Shown piece by piece: positions 16,267 to 26,230 of a DNA stretch of 64,000 bases (within the stretch, counting starts at the first letter, position 1; the number at the start of each line of letters is the position of its first letter). Both the position numbers and the translations under genes were made by a program. The stretch spans positions 6,185 through 70,184 of the forward strand of contig CAKURL010000002.1 in the NCBI GenBank assembly GCA_934675685.1, read 5' to 3'. The notes under the pieces were generated by a model, which was not told the origin of the DNA, did no database searches, and saw nothing but the letters and a program-made list of their open reading frames with translations. This stretch comes from an uncultured Candidatus Melainabacteria bacterium. GTDB lineage: Bacteria > Cyanobacteriota > Vampirovibrionia > Gastranaerophilales > Gastranaerophilaceae.

Positions 16267-18186
16267 ATGCAAAAATCAATAGCCAGAAAAATAAATGGAG
16301 CTTTTTTGAGCTTGTTGAGCTTGACTCTGCTCTCGGGCTGCGTATTTGGATATGAAAACAAAGTTAGTTACTTAGATAGCGTAACAAATTCTTATTTATA
16401 TGGGCAAACGTCCACGGAGACTAATTTGCTGAATATTGCTTCTCCTGACGCGAGAGGGGTTGAAACAACTTTGAAATTAGACTCAACTCCAACAATCACA
16501 AATATAAATGACAAAGTTAATCTTTCTTTGAGAGATTCTGACATAAGACAAGCTTTGAGAATGCTTGCACACAAAGCAAAATTAAACATCGTTTTTGATA
16601 AATCTGTAGAGGGCAAAATCACTCTTGACCTTGAAAATATCAAAATCAACGATGCTTTTATGGTGATTTTTAAATCTTCTCAATTGACCTATACAATGGA
16701 CGGAAATACAATCACTGTAATGACTTTAGAAGCAGCAAAAGACTTAGGTTACACAAGAAGAAACATGACAGTTTTACCTGTTCGCTATGTGGGCGCTGAA
16801 AATGTTGCTAAATTCTTAAATGAAAATATTTTTAAATCAAATGTCTTTGGCTTGTCCACTCAAGCAATCGTCACATCAAACCCAAGAACAAATCAAATCG
16901 TAGTTTTTGGCTCAAATGCTGACGTTGCTACTGTAAAAAGAATTTTACCAACACTTGACACTAAACCATTAGTTAATAATTTCAAAGTTAACCACACAAC
17001 TCCAAAAGAAATGGCTGCCTTGATTTGTGACTCCATGTTTAATGTTTCAGGAAGCTCCGATAGCTCTACTTCAAAAGGCCAAGAAAACGACGATACCGAA
17101 GAAGAAAATATCGTTTTAGGTGGCGGCATTGTAATGTGCCAAGATAGCTCATCTGATTCAGATTCAAATTCAAGCTCAGATGGCTCTGGAACACAATTAA
17201 GCGCATTTAAAGCTCAACCTTTAACTGTTACATATTTTACAGACTTAGGAAGAGTAGCAATCTACGGTGGTTCAGTAGAACAAGCGGAAGTAATCAAAGA
17301 TTTCATCAAAGAACACGACAAAAAACAAATGATGGCATACATTGAAGTTTCGGTAATTGAATTAAATGACGCAGGTTCTAAAGCGTTTGCGAACACTTGG
17401 AATTTATGGACACCATTCATTACATTAGGCTTCGATGGAACAAACTTCTCGGTTGGGGGCGGAAATTCTCCTTTCTTCATCTGGGGACATGAATATACAA
17501 CAGAAGCAACTACAGTAACCACAAACGATGACGGTACTACAAGCACTACATCTACACCTACAAAATATACAAGAACAAATAACCACGCTCTTTTATATTC
17601 GCTTCAATATTCAATTGAAAACGAAAATGGTAGAGTGCTTACAAATCCAAAAATCATGGTTACAAATGGAAGAAAAGCTACAATTGATATGACTTCTGAC
17701 TATATCAAATCTGTAACAAGCCAAGTATTACAAAGTTCTTCTTCTATCACTTCTGCAACTCAAAAGACTTATGAAATCGGCTCAGACGAAGGTATTAAAG
17801 TCGAAATCGTGCCTTTCATCTCTCCTGATGGATATGTTGCGATGAACATCACTCCTGAGTTTTCAACAATCAAACAAAGGGTAATGGACGAACAAGGTTT
17901 AATCGCCGCAACATTGCTTCAAAGAAGAGACTTGGAATTAAGAAACATCAGAGTGAAAGATGGTGAAACACTTATCTTGGCTGGTTTGATTAAAGAAACA
18001 GAAACCCAAGCGACTGCTAAAGTTCCACTTTTGGGCGATCTTCCTTTCTTGGGTGCGTTCTTCAGAAAAAGCTCTAGTTCAAGAGATAGAAACGAAATGG
18101 TTATCGTTGTAACTCCTCATATCATCAAAGATGGCGATGAAGCAATGTATAACGACAAACCTTCAAACAATTTGTATGACCTATAA
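16267..18186 (+). CDS. Secretin (PilQ/GspD family outer-membrane channel)
   Basis: Forms the gated outer-membrane ring for type IV pili or type II secretion. The N-terminus is a lipoprotein-type signal with lipobox LLSGC (Cys26), so it may be self-piloting. An N0/STN-like domain (about 78-130: NLSLRDSDIRQALRMLAHKA), N1-type modules (about 160-245), a Ser/Asp-rich low-complexity insertion (about 258-320) and the C-terminal secretin core ending KVPLLGDLPFLGAFFRK follow in order. Length 639 is normal. GGAGAAAG precedes the ATG. The PilP-like gene upstream and ATPase gene downstream make one operon. Confidence 0.92.
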   Translation: MQKSIARKINGAFLSLLSLTLLSGCVFGYENKVSYLDSVTNSYLYGQTSTETNLLNIASPDARGVETTLKLDSTPTITNINDKVNLSLRDSDIRQALRMLAHKAKLNIVFDKSVEGKITLDLENIKINDAFMVIFKSSQLTYTMDGNTITVMTLEAAKDLGYTRRNMTVLPVRYVGAENVAKFLNENIFKSNVFGLSTQAIVTSNPRTNQIVVFGSNADVATVKRILPTLDTKPLVNNFKVNHTTPKEMAALICDSMFNVSGSSDSSTSKGQENDDTEEENIVLGGGIVMCQDSSSDSDSNSSSDGSGTQLSAFKAQPLTVTYFTDLGRVAIYGGSVEQAEVIKDFIKEHDKKQMMAYIEVSVIELNDAGSKAFANTWNLWTPFITLGFDGTNFSVGGGNSPFFIWGHEYTTEATTVTTNDDGTTSTTSTPTKYTRTNNHALLYSLQYSIENENGRVLTNPKIMVTNGRKATIDMTSDYIKSVTSQVLQSSSSITSATQKTYEIGSDEGIKVEIVPFISPDGYVAMNITPEFSTIKQRVMDEQGLIAATLLQRRDLELRNIRVKDGETLILAGLIKETETQATAKVPLLGDLPFLGAFFRKSSSSRDRNEMVIVVTPHIIKDGDEAMYNDKPSNNLYDL

Positions 18187-18208
18187 TTCGTAAATAAGAA
18201 AAAGCAAA

Positions 18209-20524
18209 ATGGATAACAATTTAATTAATAAATTAATTAGAAAAATAAATTTTGAATTTGCCAACAAATTCGAGCTCTCCACGGCTCAAGAGCTCGCTTT
18301 TGTTCCGGTGAACATGCAAAATGGCGTCTTTTTTGTGGCTATTTATTCTAGCTCGAATAAAGATAAAATTTTAAAATACATTTCTAATATAATCGATAAT
18401 AAAATTGAATTTATCTATCTAACTAAAGAAAACTTTGAAGTTTTGTTTTCAGCTTTCGTTAAAGAATTTGCTCAAAGAAACGGAAACGCAGACATAAGTT
18501 TTTTGGATAAATTTCCATCAAGCGATTCTGAAGACGCCGATGACGATGATGATATGTTTGGAATTGATTCAGATGAAGAGCTTGAAATCGATGACAACTT
18601 TGAAAGCGATTTAAATTCCGATAATCTTTTCGATGATTCAAATGACGATGGTACTTTAAAAGAGTCTTTAGACGACGATTTTAATTCAGACGGTGAAGAC
18701 AAAATTGACTTAAAAGACGATAGCTTTGACGACACTTTTGAAGAAAAAAAAGAAGAACAACCAACTGGTGAAAAAAGTGTTCAAAAAGTTAAAAATCCAA
18801 ACAAGAAAAAATTAGGCGAAATTTTAATTGAAGGTGGCTTAATTTCTGATAAGCAATTAGAAATTGCGCTCGCTGAAAGCAAAGTTCAAAATGTCCCATT
18901 AGGCTCAATCTTAATCAAGATGGGCTTTGTAACCATTAAAGATTTAAAAGAAGCGCTTGGCGCTCAAATGGGGCTAAAATATGCAACTGCAGAACAATTA
19001 AGAGCATTGCCTCAAGCAATTTCTATCTTACCTGAAGAATTTGTTAAGGTGAATAAAGTCGTTCCTTTGAGCATGACAGACAAGTCCTTAGTAGTCGGCA
19101 TGGTAAACCCAAATGACAAAAATGTCATTGACCAAATAGTTTATCAAACAGGTTTGAAGCCAACAGTTGTTTTGGTGACCCACCTTGAATTTGAGAATTT
19201 CTTAAACACATATTATAATGTGGACAAATCCGACACAGAAGATTTGCTTGAAAAATTTGATGAACAAGATATTCAAGAAACTGGCGGAGAGCTTTGGGAG
19301 CAAGTAGAACAAGAAATCCAAGATTCAAGCGGCGCTGTTTCTCAATTGGCAAATAAAATCATCACAATGGCAATTGACAGACGCGCATCAGATATCCACA
19401 TTGAGCCTATGTCTAGTGGCTATCGTGTTCGTTTGAGAATTGATGGCTCCTTGCATGAAGCTCTAAAAATTCCTCCTAAGGTAGATAGTGCTGTAATTTC
19501 AAGATTTAAAGTATTGTCAAGAATGAATATTGCAGAACACAGGCGCGCGCAAGACGGCTCTTTCACTTTGAAATATAAAAATAGAGCACAAGACTTTCGT
19601 GTGAACACTCTTCCTGTTGCGGGCAGAGAAAAGATGGTTATTCGTGTTTTGGCTCCTCAGATGGATTCTAAACAAGCTAAAGCGGACAAAATCGAAATTG
19701 TGGGCGCTTCAGAAGATGATGTTAAAAAAATTCGTTATTTAGTATCTTCTCCAAATGGCATTGTGCTTACCGCAGGTCCAACAGGTTCAGGTAAAACCAC
19801 AACATTATATGCACTTTTGAGATACATGAATTCAGATGATGTAAACATTACAACAATCGAAGATCCGGTCGAAATCAAGCTTGAAGGCGTAAACCAATCT
19901 TCAATTAACACGAAAGCAGGTATCACTTTTGCGAATTCTTTAAGAGCAATTTTAAGACAAGACCCTGACACTATCTTAATCGGGGAAATTCGTGACTATG
20001 AAACTCTTGAAGTTGCGATTAGTGCTTCTTTGACGGGTCACTTAGTATTATCCACAATCCACACAAACTCAGCATGTGCAACTGTTACTCGTTTGATTGA
20101 GATGGGCGCTAAAGACTATTTGATTTCTTCCACTTTATCTGGAATTGTGGCGCAACGTCTTGTGAAAAAACTTTGCCCAAGTTGCAAAGAAGAATATTAT
20201 CCAACGGAAGAAGAAGCAAAGAAAATTTTGACTGACCCAGAAGAAATCAGGCAATTAACAAAAACAAAATTATATCGTCCGCACGGTTGTCCAAATTGCA
20301 AAAACACTGGCTACCTTGGTCGTTTGGCGATTTTGGAAATCCTTGTAATTAATAATGAAATAAGAAAAATGATTGCCCAAAGGGCGCATGACGTTGAAAT
20401 CGAAGATTACGCAGTGAAACAAGGTATGAAAACTCTTAAGATGTCTTGTTTGAGGCACATTTTAGAAGGCAACACTTCTATTGATGAACAAGTTAGAATA
20501 TTGGGCTTGGCGAGTGAATTATAA
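18209..20524 (+). CDS. pilB: Type IV pilus/type II secretion assembly ATPase (PilB/GspE)
   Basis: Cytoplasmic hexameric motor for pilus extension or pseudopilus assembly. Order: a small N-terminal domain, an extremely acidic low-complexity segment (about 105-190), a GspE/MshEN N-terminal domain (about 205-330, KKLGEILIEGGLISDKQLE), and the ATPase core with Walker A GPTGSGKTTT (about 523-532), the Asp box/Walker B (ILIGEIRDYETLE) and His box (STIHTNSA). The C-terminal four-cysteine zinc site (CPSC at about 656, CPNC at about 694) marks the PilB/GspE rather than PilT group. 771 residues, longer than usual because of the acidic insertion. Its stop shares one base with the next ATG. Confidence 0.94.
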   Translation: MDNNLINKLIRKINFEFANKFELSTAQELAFVPVNMQNGVFFVAIYSSSNKDKILKYISNIIDNKIEFIYLTKENFEVLFSAFVKEFAQRNGNADISFLDKFPSSDSEDADDDDDMFGIDSDEELEIDDNFESDLNSDNLFDDSNDDGTLKESLDDDFNSDGEDKIDLKDDSFDDTFEEKKEEQPTGEKSVQKVKNPNKKKLGEILIEGGLISDKQLEIALAESKVQNVPLGSILIKMGFVTIKDLKEALGAQMGLKYATAEQLRALPQAISILPEEFVKVNKVVPLSMTDKSLVVGMVNPNDKNVIDQIVYQTGLKPTVVLVTHLEFENFLNTYYNVDKSDTEDLLEKFDEQDIQETGGELWEQVEQEIQDSSGAVSQLANKIITMAIDRRASDIHIEPMSSGYRVRLRIDGSLHEALKIPPKVDSAVISRFKVLSRMNIAEHRRAQDGSFTLKYKNRAQDFRVNTLPVAGREKMVIRVLAPQMDSKQAKADKIEIVGASEDDVKKIRYLVSSPNGIVLTAGPTGSGKTTTLYALLRYMNSDDVNITTIEDPVEIKLEGVNQSSINTKAGITFANSLRAILRQDPDTILIGEIRDYETLEVAISASLTGHLVLSTIHTNSACATVTRLIEMGAKDYLISSTLSGIVAQRLVKKLCPSCKEEYYPTEEEAKKILTDPEEIRQLTKTKLYRPHGCPNCKNTGYLGRLAILEILVINNEIRKMIAQRAHDVEIEDYAVKQGMKTLKMSCLRHILEGNTSIDEQVRILGLASEL

Positions 20525-21738
20525 TGGCAACTTTTAAATATACAGCATTTAGACAAAATAAAACCATGGTGAGCGGAAACCTAAAGGCAGAAGACATCAA
20601 AGAAGCCCGCAGGTTGGTTCGCGAAATGAACCTTGTTCCAACTTCTATTTCTGAAGTCCAAGAAAAACAAGGAAAAGAAGGAAAACAATCGGGCGCTAAA
20701 GCAATCAGCGCTTTGAGTTTAAGAGAAAAAATTGATTTTACATCGACTTTAGAAATCTTGACTTCAACTGGTATTCCTATCATCGAAGCCCTTTTGTTCG
20801 TTGAGCAAAATTCAGACTCTCAAAGAGTAAGGGCGATGTGCCACGAATTTAGAAAACAAATCATAGGGGGCGCAACTTTAGGCGAAACCTTGGAAAAATA
20901 CCGCTCCATCTTTGGAAGGGTTTATATTGGGCTTGTAAAAGCCGGTGAAGATTCCGGGGAATTGGACAAAACCCTTGTTCGTATGTTGGACTTGTTGAAA
21001 AAACAAGAAGCAATCAAAGGCAAAGTAATTGGCGCTTTGATTTATCCTGCAATTGTAGTCTTGCTTGCAATTGTGGCGATTGTAATCATGCTTGTTTTTG
21101 TATTCCCTGCGTTTGATGAAATGTTCAATAACTTAGGAAAACCTCTTCCTTGGATTACAAAAGCTTGTATGAATATGGGCGTCTTTATGAAGACATATTG
21201 GGCTTTGTGCTTGATTTCTTTAGGTGGCGGCATACTTGCCTTGAAAGCTGCTATGCAAAACCCTGCGATTAGAAATTTCATAGATAAAATTGCTCTAAGG
21301 CTTCCTATGCTTGCTGATATGATGAAATATTCAAACTTTGCAAACTTTATTGCGGTTTTACAAGTTGCTTATGAAGCCGGTATTCCAATTGTCGATTGTT
21401 TGTTTTTGGCGAATTTGACTATGGAAAACTTTGTTTTAAAAACAGCCATTATGAACGCAGCAAGCAAAGTGCAACAAGGTACACACTTATCTGTTGCCTT
21501 AAAAAATGTTTCGGAGGTTCCAACAATGATGACATTTATGATTGCGACAGGCGAGCAATCCGGTCGTTTGGGCGATTCTTTGTATCATTGCGTAAACTAT
21601 ATTGATAAAAAACTTGAAGCTGTAGTTGATGGCTTTACAAAGTTAATCGAACCTTTGCTTATGATTTTCATTGGTTGTATTGTAGGTTTCTTGGCTTTGG
21701 CATTATATCTTCCATTGTTCCAAGCTTATCAACAATAA
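20524..21738 (+). CDS. pilC: Inner-membrane platform protein (PilC/GspF family)
   Basis: Polytopic platform that couples the PilB-type ATPase to pilin assembly. Two homologous T2SSF domains are visible (about residues 65-190 and 270-395), each with the family signature (FTSTLEILTSTGIPIIEAL and FIAVLQVAYEAGIPIVDCL) and hydrophobic helices at about 168-193, 215-240 and 375-400. The N-terminus (FKYTAFRQNKTMVSGNLKAED) is typical. Length 404 residues is normal. It overlaps the ATPase gene by one base and is followed by a strong terminator, so it closes the operon; no prepilin or prepilin peptidase gene is adjacent. Confidence 0.94.
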   Translation: MATFKYTAFRQNKTMVSGNLKAEDIKEARRLVREMNLVPTSISEVQEKQGKEGKQSGAKAISALSLREKIDFTSTLEILTSTGIPIIEALLFVEQNSDSQRVRAMCHEFRKQIIGGATLGETLEKYRSIFGRVYIGLVKAGEDSGELDKTLVRMLDLLKKQEAIKGKVIGALIYPAIVVLLAIVAIVIMLVFVFPAFDEMFNNLGKPLPWITKACMNMGVFMKTYWALCLISLGGGILALKAAMQNPAIRNFIDKIALRLPMLADMMKYSNFANFIAVLQVAYEAGIPIVDCLFLANLTMENFVLKTAIMNAASKVQQGTHLSVALKNVSEVPTMMTFMIATGEQSGRLGDSLYHCVNYIDKKLEAVVDGFTKLIEPLLMIFIGCIVGFLALALYLPLFQAYQQ

Positions 21739-21756
21739 AGTTTTTAAAAAGAAATT

Positions 21757-21790
21757 AAGAGCGGAGATTTTAAAAAATCCGCTCTTTTTA
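21757..21790 (+). terminator. Rho-independent terminator after the pilus operon
   Basis: A 9-bp stem (AAGAGCGGA / TCCGCTCTT) with a short A+T loop is followed by a T run, starting 18 bp after the pilC stop codon. Confidence 0.85.
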
Positions 21791-21897
21791 ATGCGCTTAA
21801 AAAATAATTAAAATAAAAGTTTTGTAAAGAAATTGCCAAAATAATTTTGGTTGTTATAAAATAGACTTAATAAAAAGTAATACGAGGGAGTGCCAAA

Positions 21898-23010
21898 ATG
21901 GGTGAAGAAAAAAAGTTTAGCCTTGAACAATTATCTGAAATTGTTGGGGGCATTTTAACTAAAGCGCAAGATGCAACTATCACAAACGTTGCTCCGCCAA
22001 AATTAGCGGACGAAAATACATTAGCTCTTGCGATGAACGAAGAAGAAATTGAAAATATTGCTCAATCAAAAGCAAAAGCGGTATTGGTGCCTTTGGGCGT
22101 TAATTTAGAAGGAATTTCTACTATTGAAGTTGAAAGACCTCGTTTGGCTTTTATGAAGCTTTTAAATGTTTTCTATAAAGCACCTTTGACACCTCGAGAA
22201 ATCCACCCAACCGCAGTTGTGGACCCAAGCGCGAAATTAGGAAATAATGTTTCTATAGGCGCAAATGTTTTTGTTGGGCGCGATGCTGTAATTGGCGATA
22301 ACACTGCTCTTATGCCAAATTGCTATGTTGGGACTGGTGTTAAAATTGGCTCAGACTGTTTGTTGCACCCTGGAGTGAATATTGGAGATAGAGTAATAGT
22401 TGGCTCTAGATGTATCTTCCACCACGGCGTTTCTTTGGGCGCAGATGGCTTTTCTTTTGTAACAGAAGCTCCAAGCAACCTTGAACAAGCACAAAAAGAA
22501 GGCGCAATTAAAGAAACAAATAAAGAAGTGAAAGTGTTTAAAATTCCTTCCTTGGGCTCGGTTGAAATTGGAGACGATGTTGAAATCGGTGCAAATTCAA
22601 CAGTAGACAGAGGAACAATTGAAAACACCACAATCGGTTCTCAAACAAAAATAGATAACCTTGTTATGATTGGCCACAATTGCAAAATCGGCAAAGCTTG
22701 CACAATCGTTTCTCAAGTAGGTATTGCCGGTTCTTGTGTGATTGGAGATAGAGTCGTAATTGCAGGCCAAGCCGGCTTAAAAGACCATGTCGAAATAGGA
22801 GAAGATTCAATCATCTTGGCTAAAGCAGGTATTACTAAGTCGTTCCCTAAAAAATCTGTGATTATGGGAGCTCCTGCGGTATTGAGAAAAGACTTCATCA
22901 AACGCTTAAAATATTTAGACGAAGCGGAAGTGATGGTTCAAAAATATAAAAAATATCAACATTTGTTAGAAGATTATGAGAAATTTTTAAATGAAGACGG
23001 TAAAATCTAG
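21898..23010 (+). CDS. lpxD: UDP-3-O-acylglucosamine N-acyltransferase
   Basis: Third step of lipid A synthesis: N-acylation of UDP-3-O-acyl-glucosamine from acyl-ACP. The N-terminal uridine-binding domain (residues 1-100) leads into left-handed beta-helix hexapeptide repeats (about 105-310), with the catalytic His in [12 protein letters not shown], and a C-terminal helix. [14 protein letters not shown] is a family signature. An extra loop of about 20 residues (about 190-215, [20 protein letters not shown]) interrupts the helix, as is common in this family. GAGGGAG precedes the ATG. The stop lies 20 bp inside lpxC. Confidence 0.96.
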   Translation: MGEEKKFSLEQLSEIVGGILTKAQDATITNVAPPKLADENTLALAMNEEEIENIAQSKAKAVLVPLGVNLEGISTIEVERPRLAFMKLLNVFYKAPLTPREIHPTAVVDPSAKLGNNVSIGANVFVGRDAVIGDNTALMPNCYVGTGVKIGSDCLLHPGVNIGDRVIVGSRCIFHHGVSLGADGFSFVTEAPSNLEQAQKEGAIKETNKEVKVFKIPSLGSVEIGDDVEIGANSTVDRGTIENTTIGSQTKIDNLVMIGHNCKIGKACTIVSQVGIAGSCVIGDRVVIAGQAGLKDHVEIGEDSIILAKAGITKSFPKKSVIMGAPAVLRKDFIKRLKYLDEAEVMVQKYKKYQHLLEDYEKFLNEDGKI

Positions 23011-23818
23011 TATTAAATTAAATGGCGCAGGGCTTATGTTCGCAGCTCCTGTGGAATTGGAAATCAAACCAAGCGACAAAAAAGGAATAAGATTTTATAT
23101 CAATAATTCCGAAATTGAAGCATGTACAGATAACGTTGTTTCTACTGAACATTGCGTTATAGTGGCTGACATCAAAAATGGTGCAAAAAACAAAATTGCT
23201 CTAATTGAACATTTTATGGCAGCATGCGCAATTTGTGAAATCGACGCTCTTGATGTTTATTTTAATTCTCAAGGGTTCGAAATGCCTATTTTTGACGGAA
23301 GCGCTAAAAAATGGGTTGAAGAATTTAAAAAAGTTGGCTTTGTGGGAGAGGCTGAAAAAGTCGAACCTTTAAAAGAACCTGTGAATTTTGTGAAAAATAA
23401 TTCTGCGATTTCTTTAATTCCAACTGAAAATGAAACCACAATCACTTATATGGTAAACTTTAGGCACCCTGAATTGAAAAACAGATGGGCAAATTTGGAG
23501 CTTGATAAAAATTTAGATGAAATAATTGAAGCAAGGACTTTTGGTTATTTGTCGGATTTGGAAAAATTTCAAGCTGCAGGTTATTCAAAAGGTGTTACTA
23601 TTGAAAACACGGTTGGCTTAAAAGACGATGGTACATATACAACTGAATTAAGATCAGAATATGAACCTTTGAAACATAAGATTTTAGACATTATTGGCGA
23701 TTTATATTTAACGGGATATAATCCTTTGAAATTAAATTGCAATATTTTAGTTAAAGAAGCGGGCCACGGATACCACGTCGAATTAGCTAAAAATTTGAAA
23801 AAAATTATAGAAAAATAG
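22991..23818 (+). CDS. lpxC: UDP-3-O-acyl-N-acetylglucosamine deacetylase
   Basis: Zinc-dependent, committed step of lipid A synthesis. The zinc ligands can be placed: His in [11 protein letters not shown], and His/Asp in [17 protein letters not shown]. The C-terminal general-acid His is in [10 protein letters not shown]. Two alpha/beta halves are present; 275 residues is slightly short of the usual 300. The gene overlaps lpxD by 20 bp, implying coupled translation. It is separate from fabZ, not the LpxC-FabZ fusion seen in Bacteroidetes. Confidence 0.96.
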   Translation: MKTVKSSIKLNGAGLMFAAPVELEIKPSDKKGIRFYINNSEIEACTDNVVSTEHCVIVADIKNGAKNKIALIEHFMAACAICEIDALDVYFNSQGFEMPIFDGSAKKWVEEFKKVGFVGEAEKVEPLKEPVNFVKNNSAISLIPTENETTITYMVNFRHPELKNRWANLELDKNLDEIIEARTFGYLSDLEKFQAAGYSKGVTIENTVGLKDDGTYTTELRSEYEPLKHKILDIIGDLYLTGYNPLKLNCNILVKEAGHGYHVELAKNLKKIIEK

Positions 23819-23833
23819 GAGAATAAAAATAAA

Positions 23834-24286
23834 ATGGACAACGAACAAATTGTAACTCCAATCTCTCTTGATTATAAAGAAATTTTGGAAATGTTACCAC
23901 ATCGCTACCCTTTTTTATTGGTCGACAGGATAACTGAATGTGTCCCTGGCAAGTATTCTAAAGGTTACAAAAACGTGACTTTTAACGAACCATTTTTCCA
24001 AGGTCATTTTCCGGAAAACCCTATCATGCCAGGAGTTTTGCAAATTGAAGCTTTAGCTCAAACTTCTGCTCCTATTTTGATGACAATGGAACAATATAGA
24101 GGTAAATTAACTTTGTTTGCTGGCGTTGAAAGTGCAAAATTCAAAAACATTGTGCGCCCTGGAGATAAACTCGAAATGGAAACAGAATGTTTAAAAGTTA
24201 AAGGGCCTATAGCAAAATGTTTAGGACGCTCTTTTGTAGACGGAAAGCTTTGCACAGAAGCAATCTTGACCGTAGCTTTAAAATAA
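23834..24286 (+). CDS. fabZ: 3-hydroxyacyl-[ACP] dehydratase
   Basis: Hotdog-fold dehydratase of fatty-acid elongation; it competes with LpxA for 3-hydroxyacyl-ACP, which explains its place between lpxC and lpxA. The catalytic His and Glu lie in GHFPENPIMPGVLQIEALAQ, and the N-terminal LPHRYPFLLVDRI is typical. Length 150 residues is normal. It starts 15 bp after lpxC. Confidence 0.96.
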   Translation: MDNEQIVTPISLDYKEILEMLPHRYPFLLVDRITECVPGKYSKGYKNVTFNEPFFQGHFPENPIMPGVLQIEALAQTSAPILMTMEQYRGKLTLFAGVESAKFKNIVRPGDKLEMETECLKVKGPIAKCLGRSFVDGKLCTEAILTVALK

Positions 24287-24314
24287 AACAATAATTTAAA
24301 ATAGAGGGAAAAAT

Positions 24315-25121
24315 ATGATACATAATACAGCAATAATCGACCCAAGCGCAAAAATCGCTGAAAATGTTGAAATCGGAGCTTATGCAATAATCGGAAAAGA
24401 CGTAGTTATTGAAGAAGGCTGCAAAATCGGCGAAAGCGCAAATATCCAATTTGCACACATTGGAAAAAATACAAAGATTTCTCCTTTTGCTTCTATCGGG
24501 GGTGAACCTCAAGACCTTGGCTATAAAGGCGAAAAAACAGGTGTTATCATTGGCGAAAATTGCTGGATTAGAGAATTTGCAACAGTAAATAGAGCTTCAG
24601 GCGAAGGCAACACAATCGTTGGAAATAACTGCATGCTTATGGCGTATACCCACGTTGCCCATAATTGCGTCTTAGGTGACAATGTAATTATGGCAAACGC
24701 AGCGACCATTGGCGGACATTGCCATGTTGGTTTTGGTGCTTTCTTGGGGGGTATGAGCGTTTTCCATCAAAACCTTAGAATTGGCGATATGGCAATTATC
24801 TCTGGCGCTTCGGCAGCTAGGCTTGATATCATTCCTTATTGCAAAGCAGAAGGAATTCCTTGCTTGCCTGTTGGGCTAAATGCAATCGGTTTAAGAAGAA
24901 AAGGGGTAGATAAAGAATCTCGTGACGCTATCCACAAGGCTATTAGAATTTTAAGAAGCGAAGAATATAATACTACACAAGCTCTTGAATTAATTGAAAA
25001 AGAATTCAAAGGCAACAAATATGTAGATAATCTTGTAGATTTCGTGAGAACTTCAAAAAGAGGCTGCACTTTAAGAGATAAGGCTGCATATCACGGAAAA
25101 ATGGAAGAAAGCGAAGAATAA
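24315..25121 (+). CDS. lpxA: UDP-N-acetylglucosamine O-acyltransferase
   Basis: First step of lipid A synthesis. Left-handed beta-helix hexapeptide repeats (residues 1-190) contain the catalytic His region AYTHVAHNCVLGDNVIMAN and the family GGEPQDLGYKGE; the C-terminal helical domain follows (KGVDKESRDAIHKAIRILR). Length 268 is normal. AGAGGGA lies upstream of ATG 24315. Its stop shares one base with the start of the M29 aminopeptidase, extending the operon. Confidence 0.96.
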   Translation: MIHNTAIIDPSAKIAENVEIGAYAIIGKDVVIEEGCKIGESANIQFAHIGKNTKISPFASIGGEPQDLGYKGEKTGVIIGENCWIREFATVNRASGEGNTIVGNNCMLMAYTHVAHNCVLGDNVIMANAATIGGHCHVGFGAFLGGMSVFHQNLRIGDMAIISGASAARLDIIPYCKAEGIPCLPVGLNAIGLRRKGVDKESRDAIHKAIRILRSEEYNTTQALELIEKEFKGNKYVDNLVDFVRTSKRGCTLRDKAAYHGKMEESEE

Positions 25122-26227
25122 TGTTTAACCCACTAATGAAAAAATATGCTGATGTTTTAGTTAATTATTCAACATCGGTAAAAAAAGGCGATCTTGTAAT
25201 AATCTATGCTAGGGGATATAGTGCGCAGCCTCTTGTAAAAGAAATATATAAGCTGTGCTTAGAAAATGGCGCAAATCCAATAGTCAGAACTTCTATGGAC
25301 GAGTTGGCTGAAACATTTATCAAATATGCATCTGACGAACAATTAGAATATATTGATGAATTTTCAAAACTCGAAGTAGAAACTGCAGACGTCATGATTT
25401 TCATTGGTGCTCCAAATAACATTAAAAATATGGCAAACGCAGATAGCTCTAAGATGGCAAAACGCTCAAAAGCAAGCTTGCCAGTGCTTTCAAGAAGGCT
25501 TGAAAGGTCCGCAAAAGGCGATATGCGTTGGGTTATTGCGGATTATCCTACAAACGCACTTGCTCAAGAAGCTTCTATGAGCCTTGAAGAATATAGCGAA
25601 TTTTTAATCAATTCTTGCTATTTAGATTTAGAAAATCCAAGAGAAAAATGGATTGAAATCGATAAAGAGCAAAAAAGAATTGCTGAAATTTTAAATAAAA
25701 CAACAAGTTTACATATCGTGGGCGAAAAAACAGATATCACTTTTTCGACTAAAGGAAGAACTTGGATTCCTTGCTCCGGCAATATGAATTTCCCTGATGG
25801 CGAAATTTTCACTTCTCCTGTGGAAGATAGCGCAAATGGCATAATTTATTTTGATTTTCCTCAAAATTACCATGGCTCCACAGCTCGCGAAGTCTATATA
25901 ACATTAAAAGATGGGAAAATCCAAGAAGCAAAAGCGGAAGTTGGAAACGACTTTTTGCAAGATATGATAAATATGGACGAAGGTTCTAAATTTATAGGCG
26001 AAATTGCCATAGGTACAAACGAAAGAATACAAAATGTCACAGGAAACATTTTGTTTGACGAAAAAATCGGAGGCTCAATCCACATGGCAGTGGGCGCAAG
26101 CTACCCTGAAGCCGGCGGAAAAAACAAATCCGGCCTTCATTGGGACATGATTAAAAATATGAAAAACGGCGGAAAAATCTATGCCGACGATAAGCTGATT
26201 TATGAAAACGGTAAATTTATAATTTAG
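25121..26227 (+). CDS. M29-family aminopeptidase (AmpS/PepS/aminopeptidase T type)
   Basis: Cytoplasmic metallo-aminopeptidase that uses two Co/Zn ions. The family N-terminus (LMKKYADVLVNYSTSVKKGDLVII) and C-terminal metal region are visible: the Glu of IGEIAIGTNERI, and GLHWDMI with His and Asp ligands. A substrate-binding segment DFPQNYHGSTAREVYITLKD is also present. Length 368 residues is near the usual 370-410. It shares one base with lpxA, but there is no known biochemical link to lipid A; this is probably operon hitch-hiking. Confidence 0.88.
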   Translation: MFNPLMKKYADVLVNYSTSVKKGDLVIIYARGYSAQPLVKEIYKLCLENGANPIVRTSMDELAETFIKYASDEQLEYIDEFSKLEVETADVMIFIGAPNNIKNMANADSSKMAKRSKASLPVLSRRLERSAKGDMRWVIADYPTNALAQEASMSLEEYSEFLINSCYLDLENPREKWIEIDKEQKRIAEILNKTTSLHIVGEKTDITFSTKGRTWIPCSGNMNFPDGEIFTSPVEDSANGIIYFDFPQNYHGSTAREVYITLKDGKIQEAKAEVGNDFLQDMINMDEGSKFIGEIAIGTNERIQNVTGNILFDEKIGGSIHMAVGASYPEAGGKNKSGLHWDMIKNMKNGGKIYADDKLIYENGKFII

Positions 26228-26230
26228 AAA

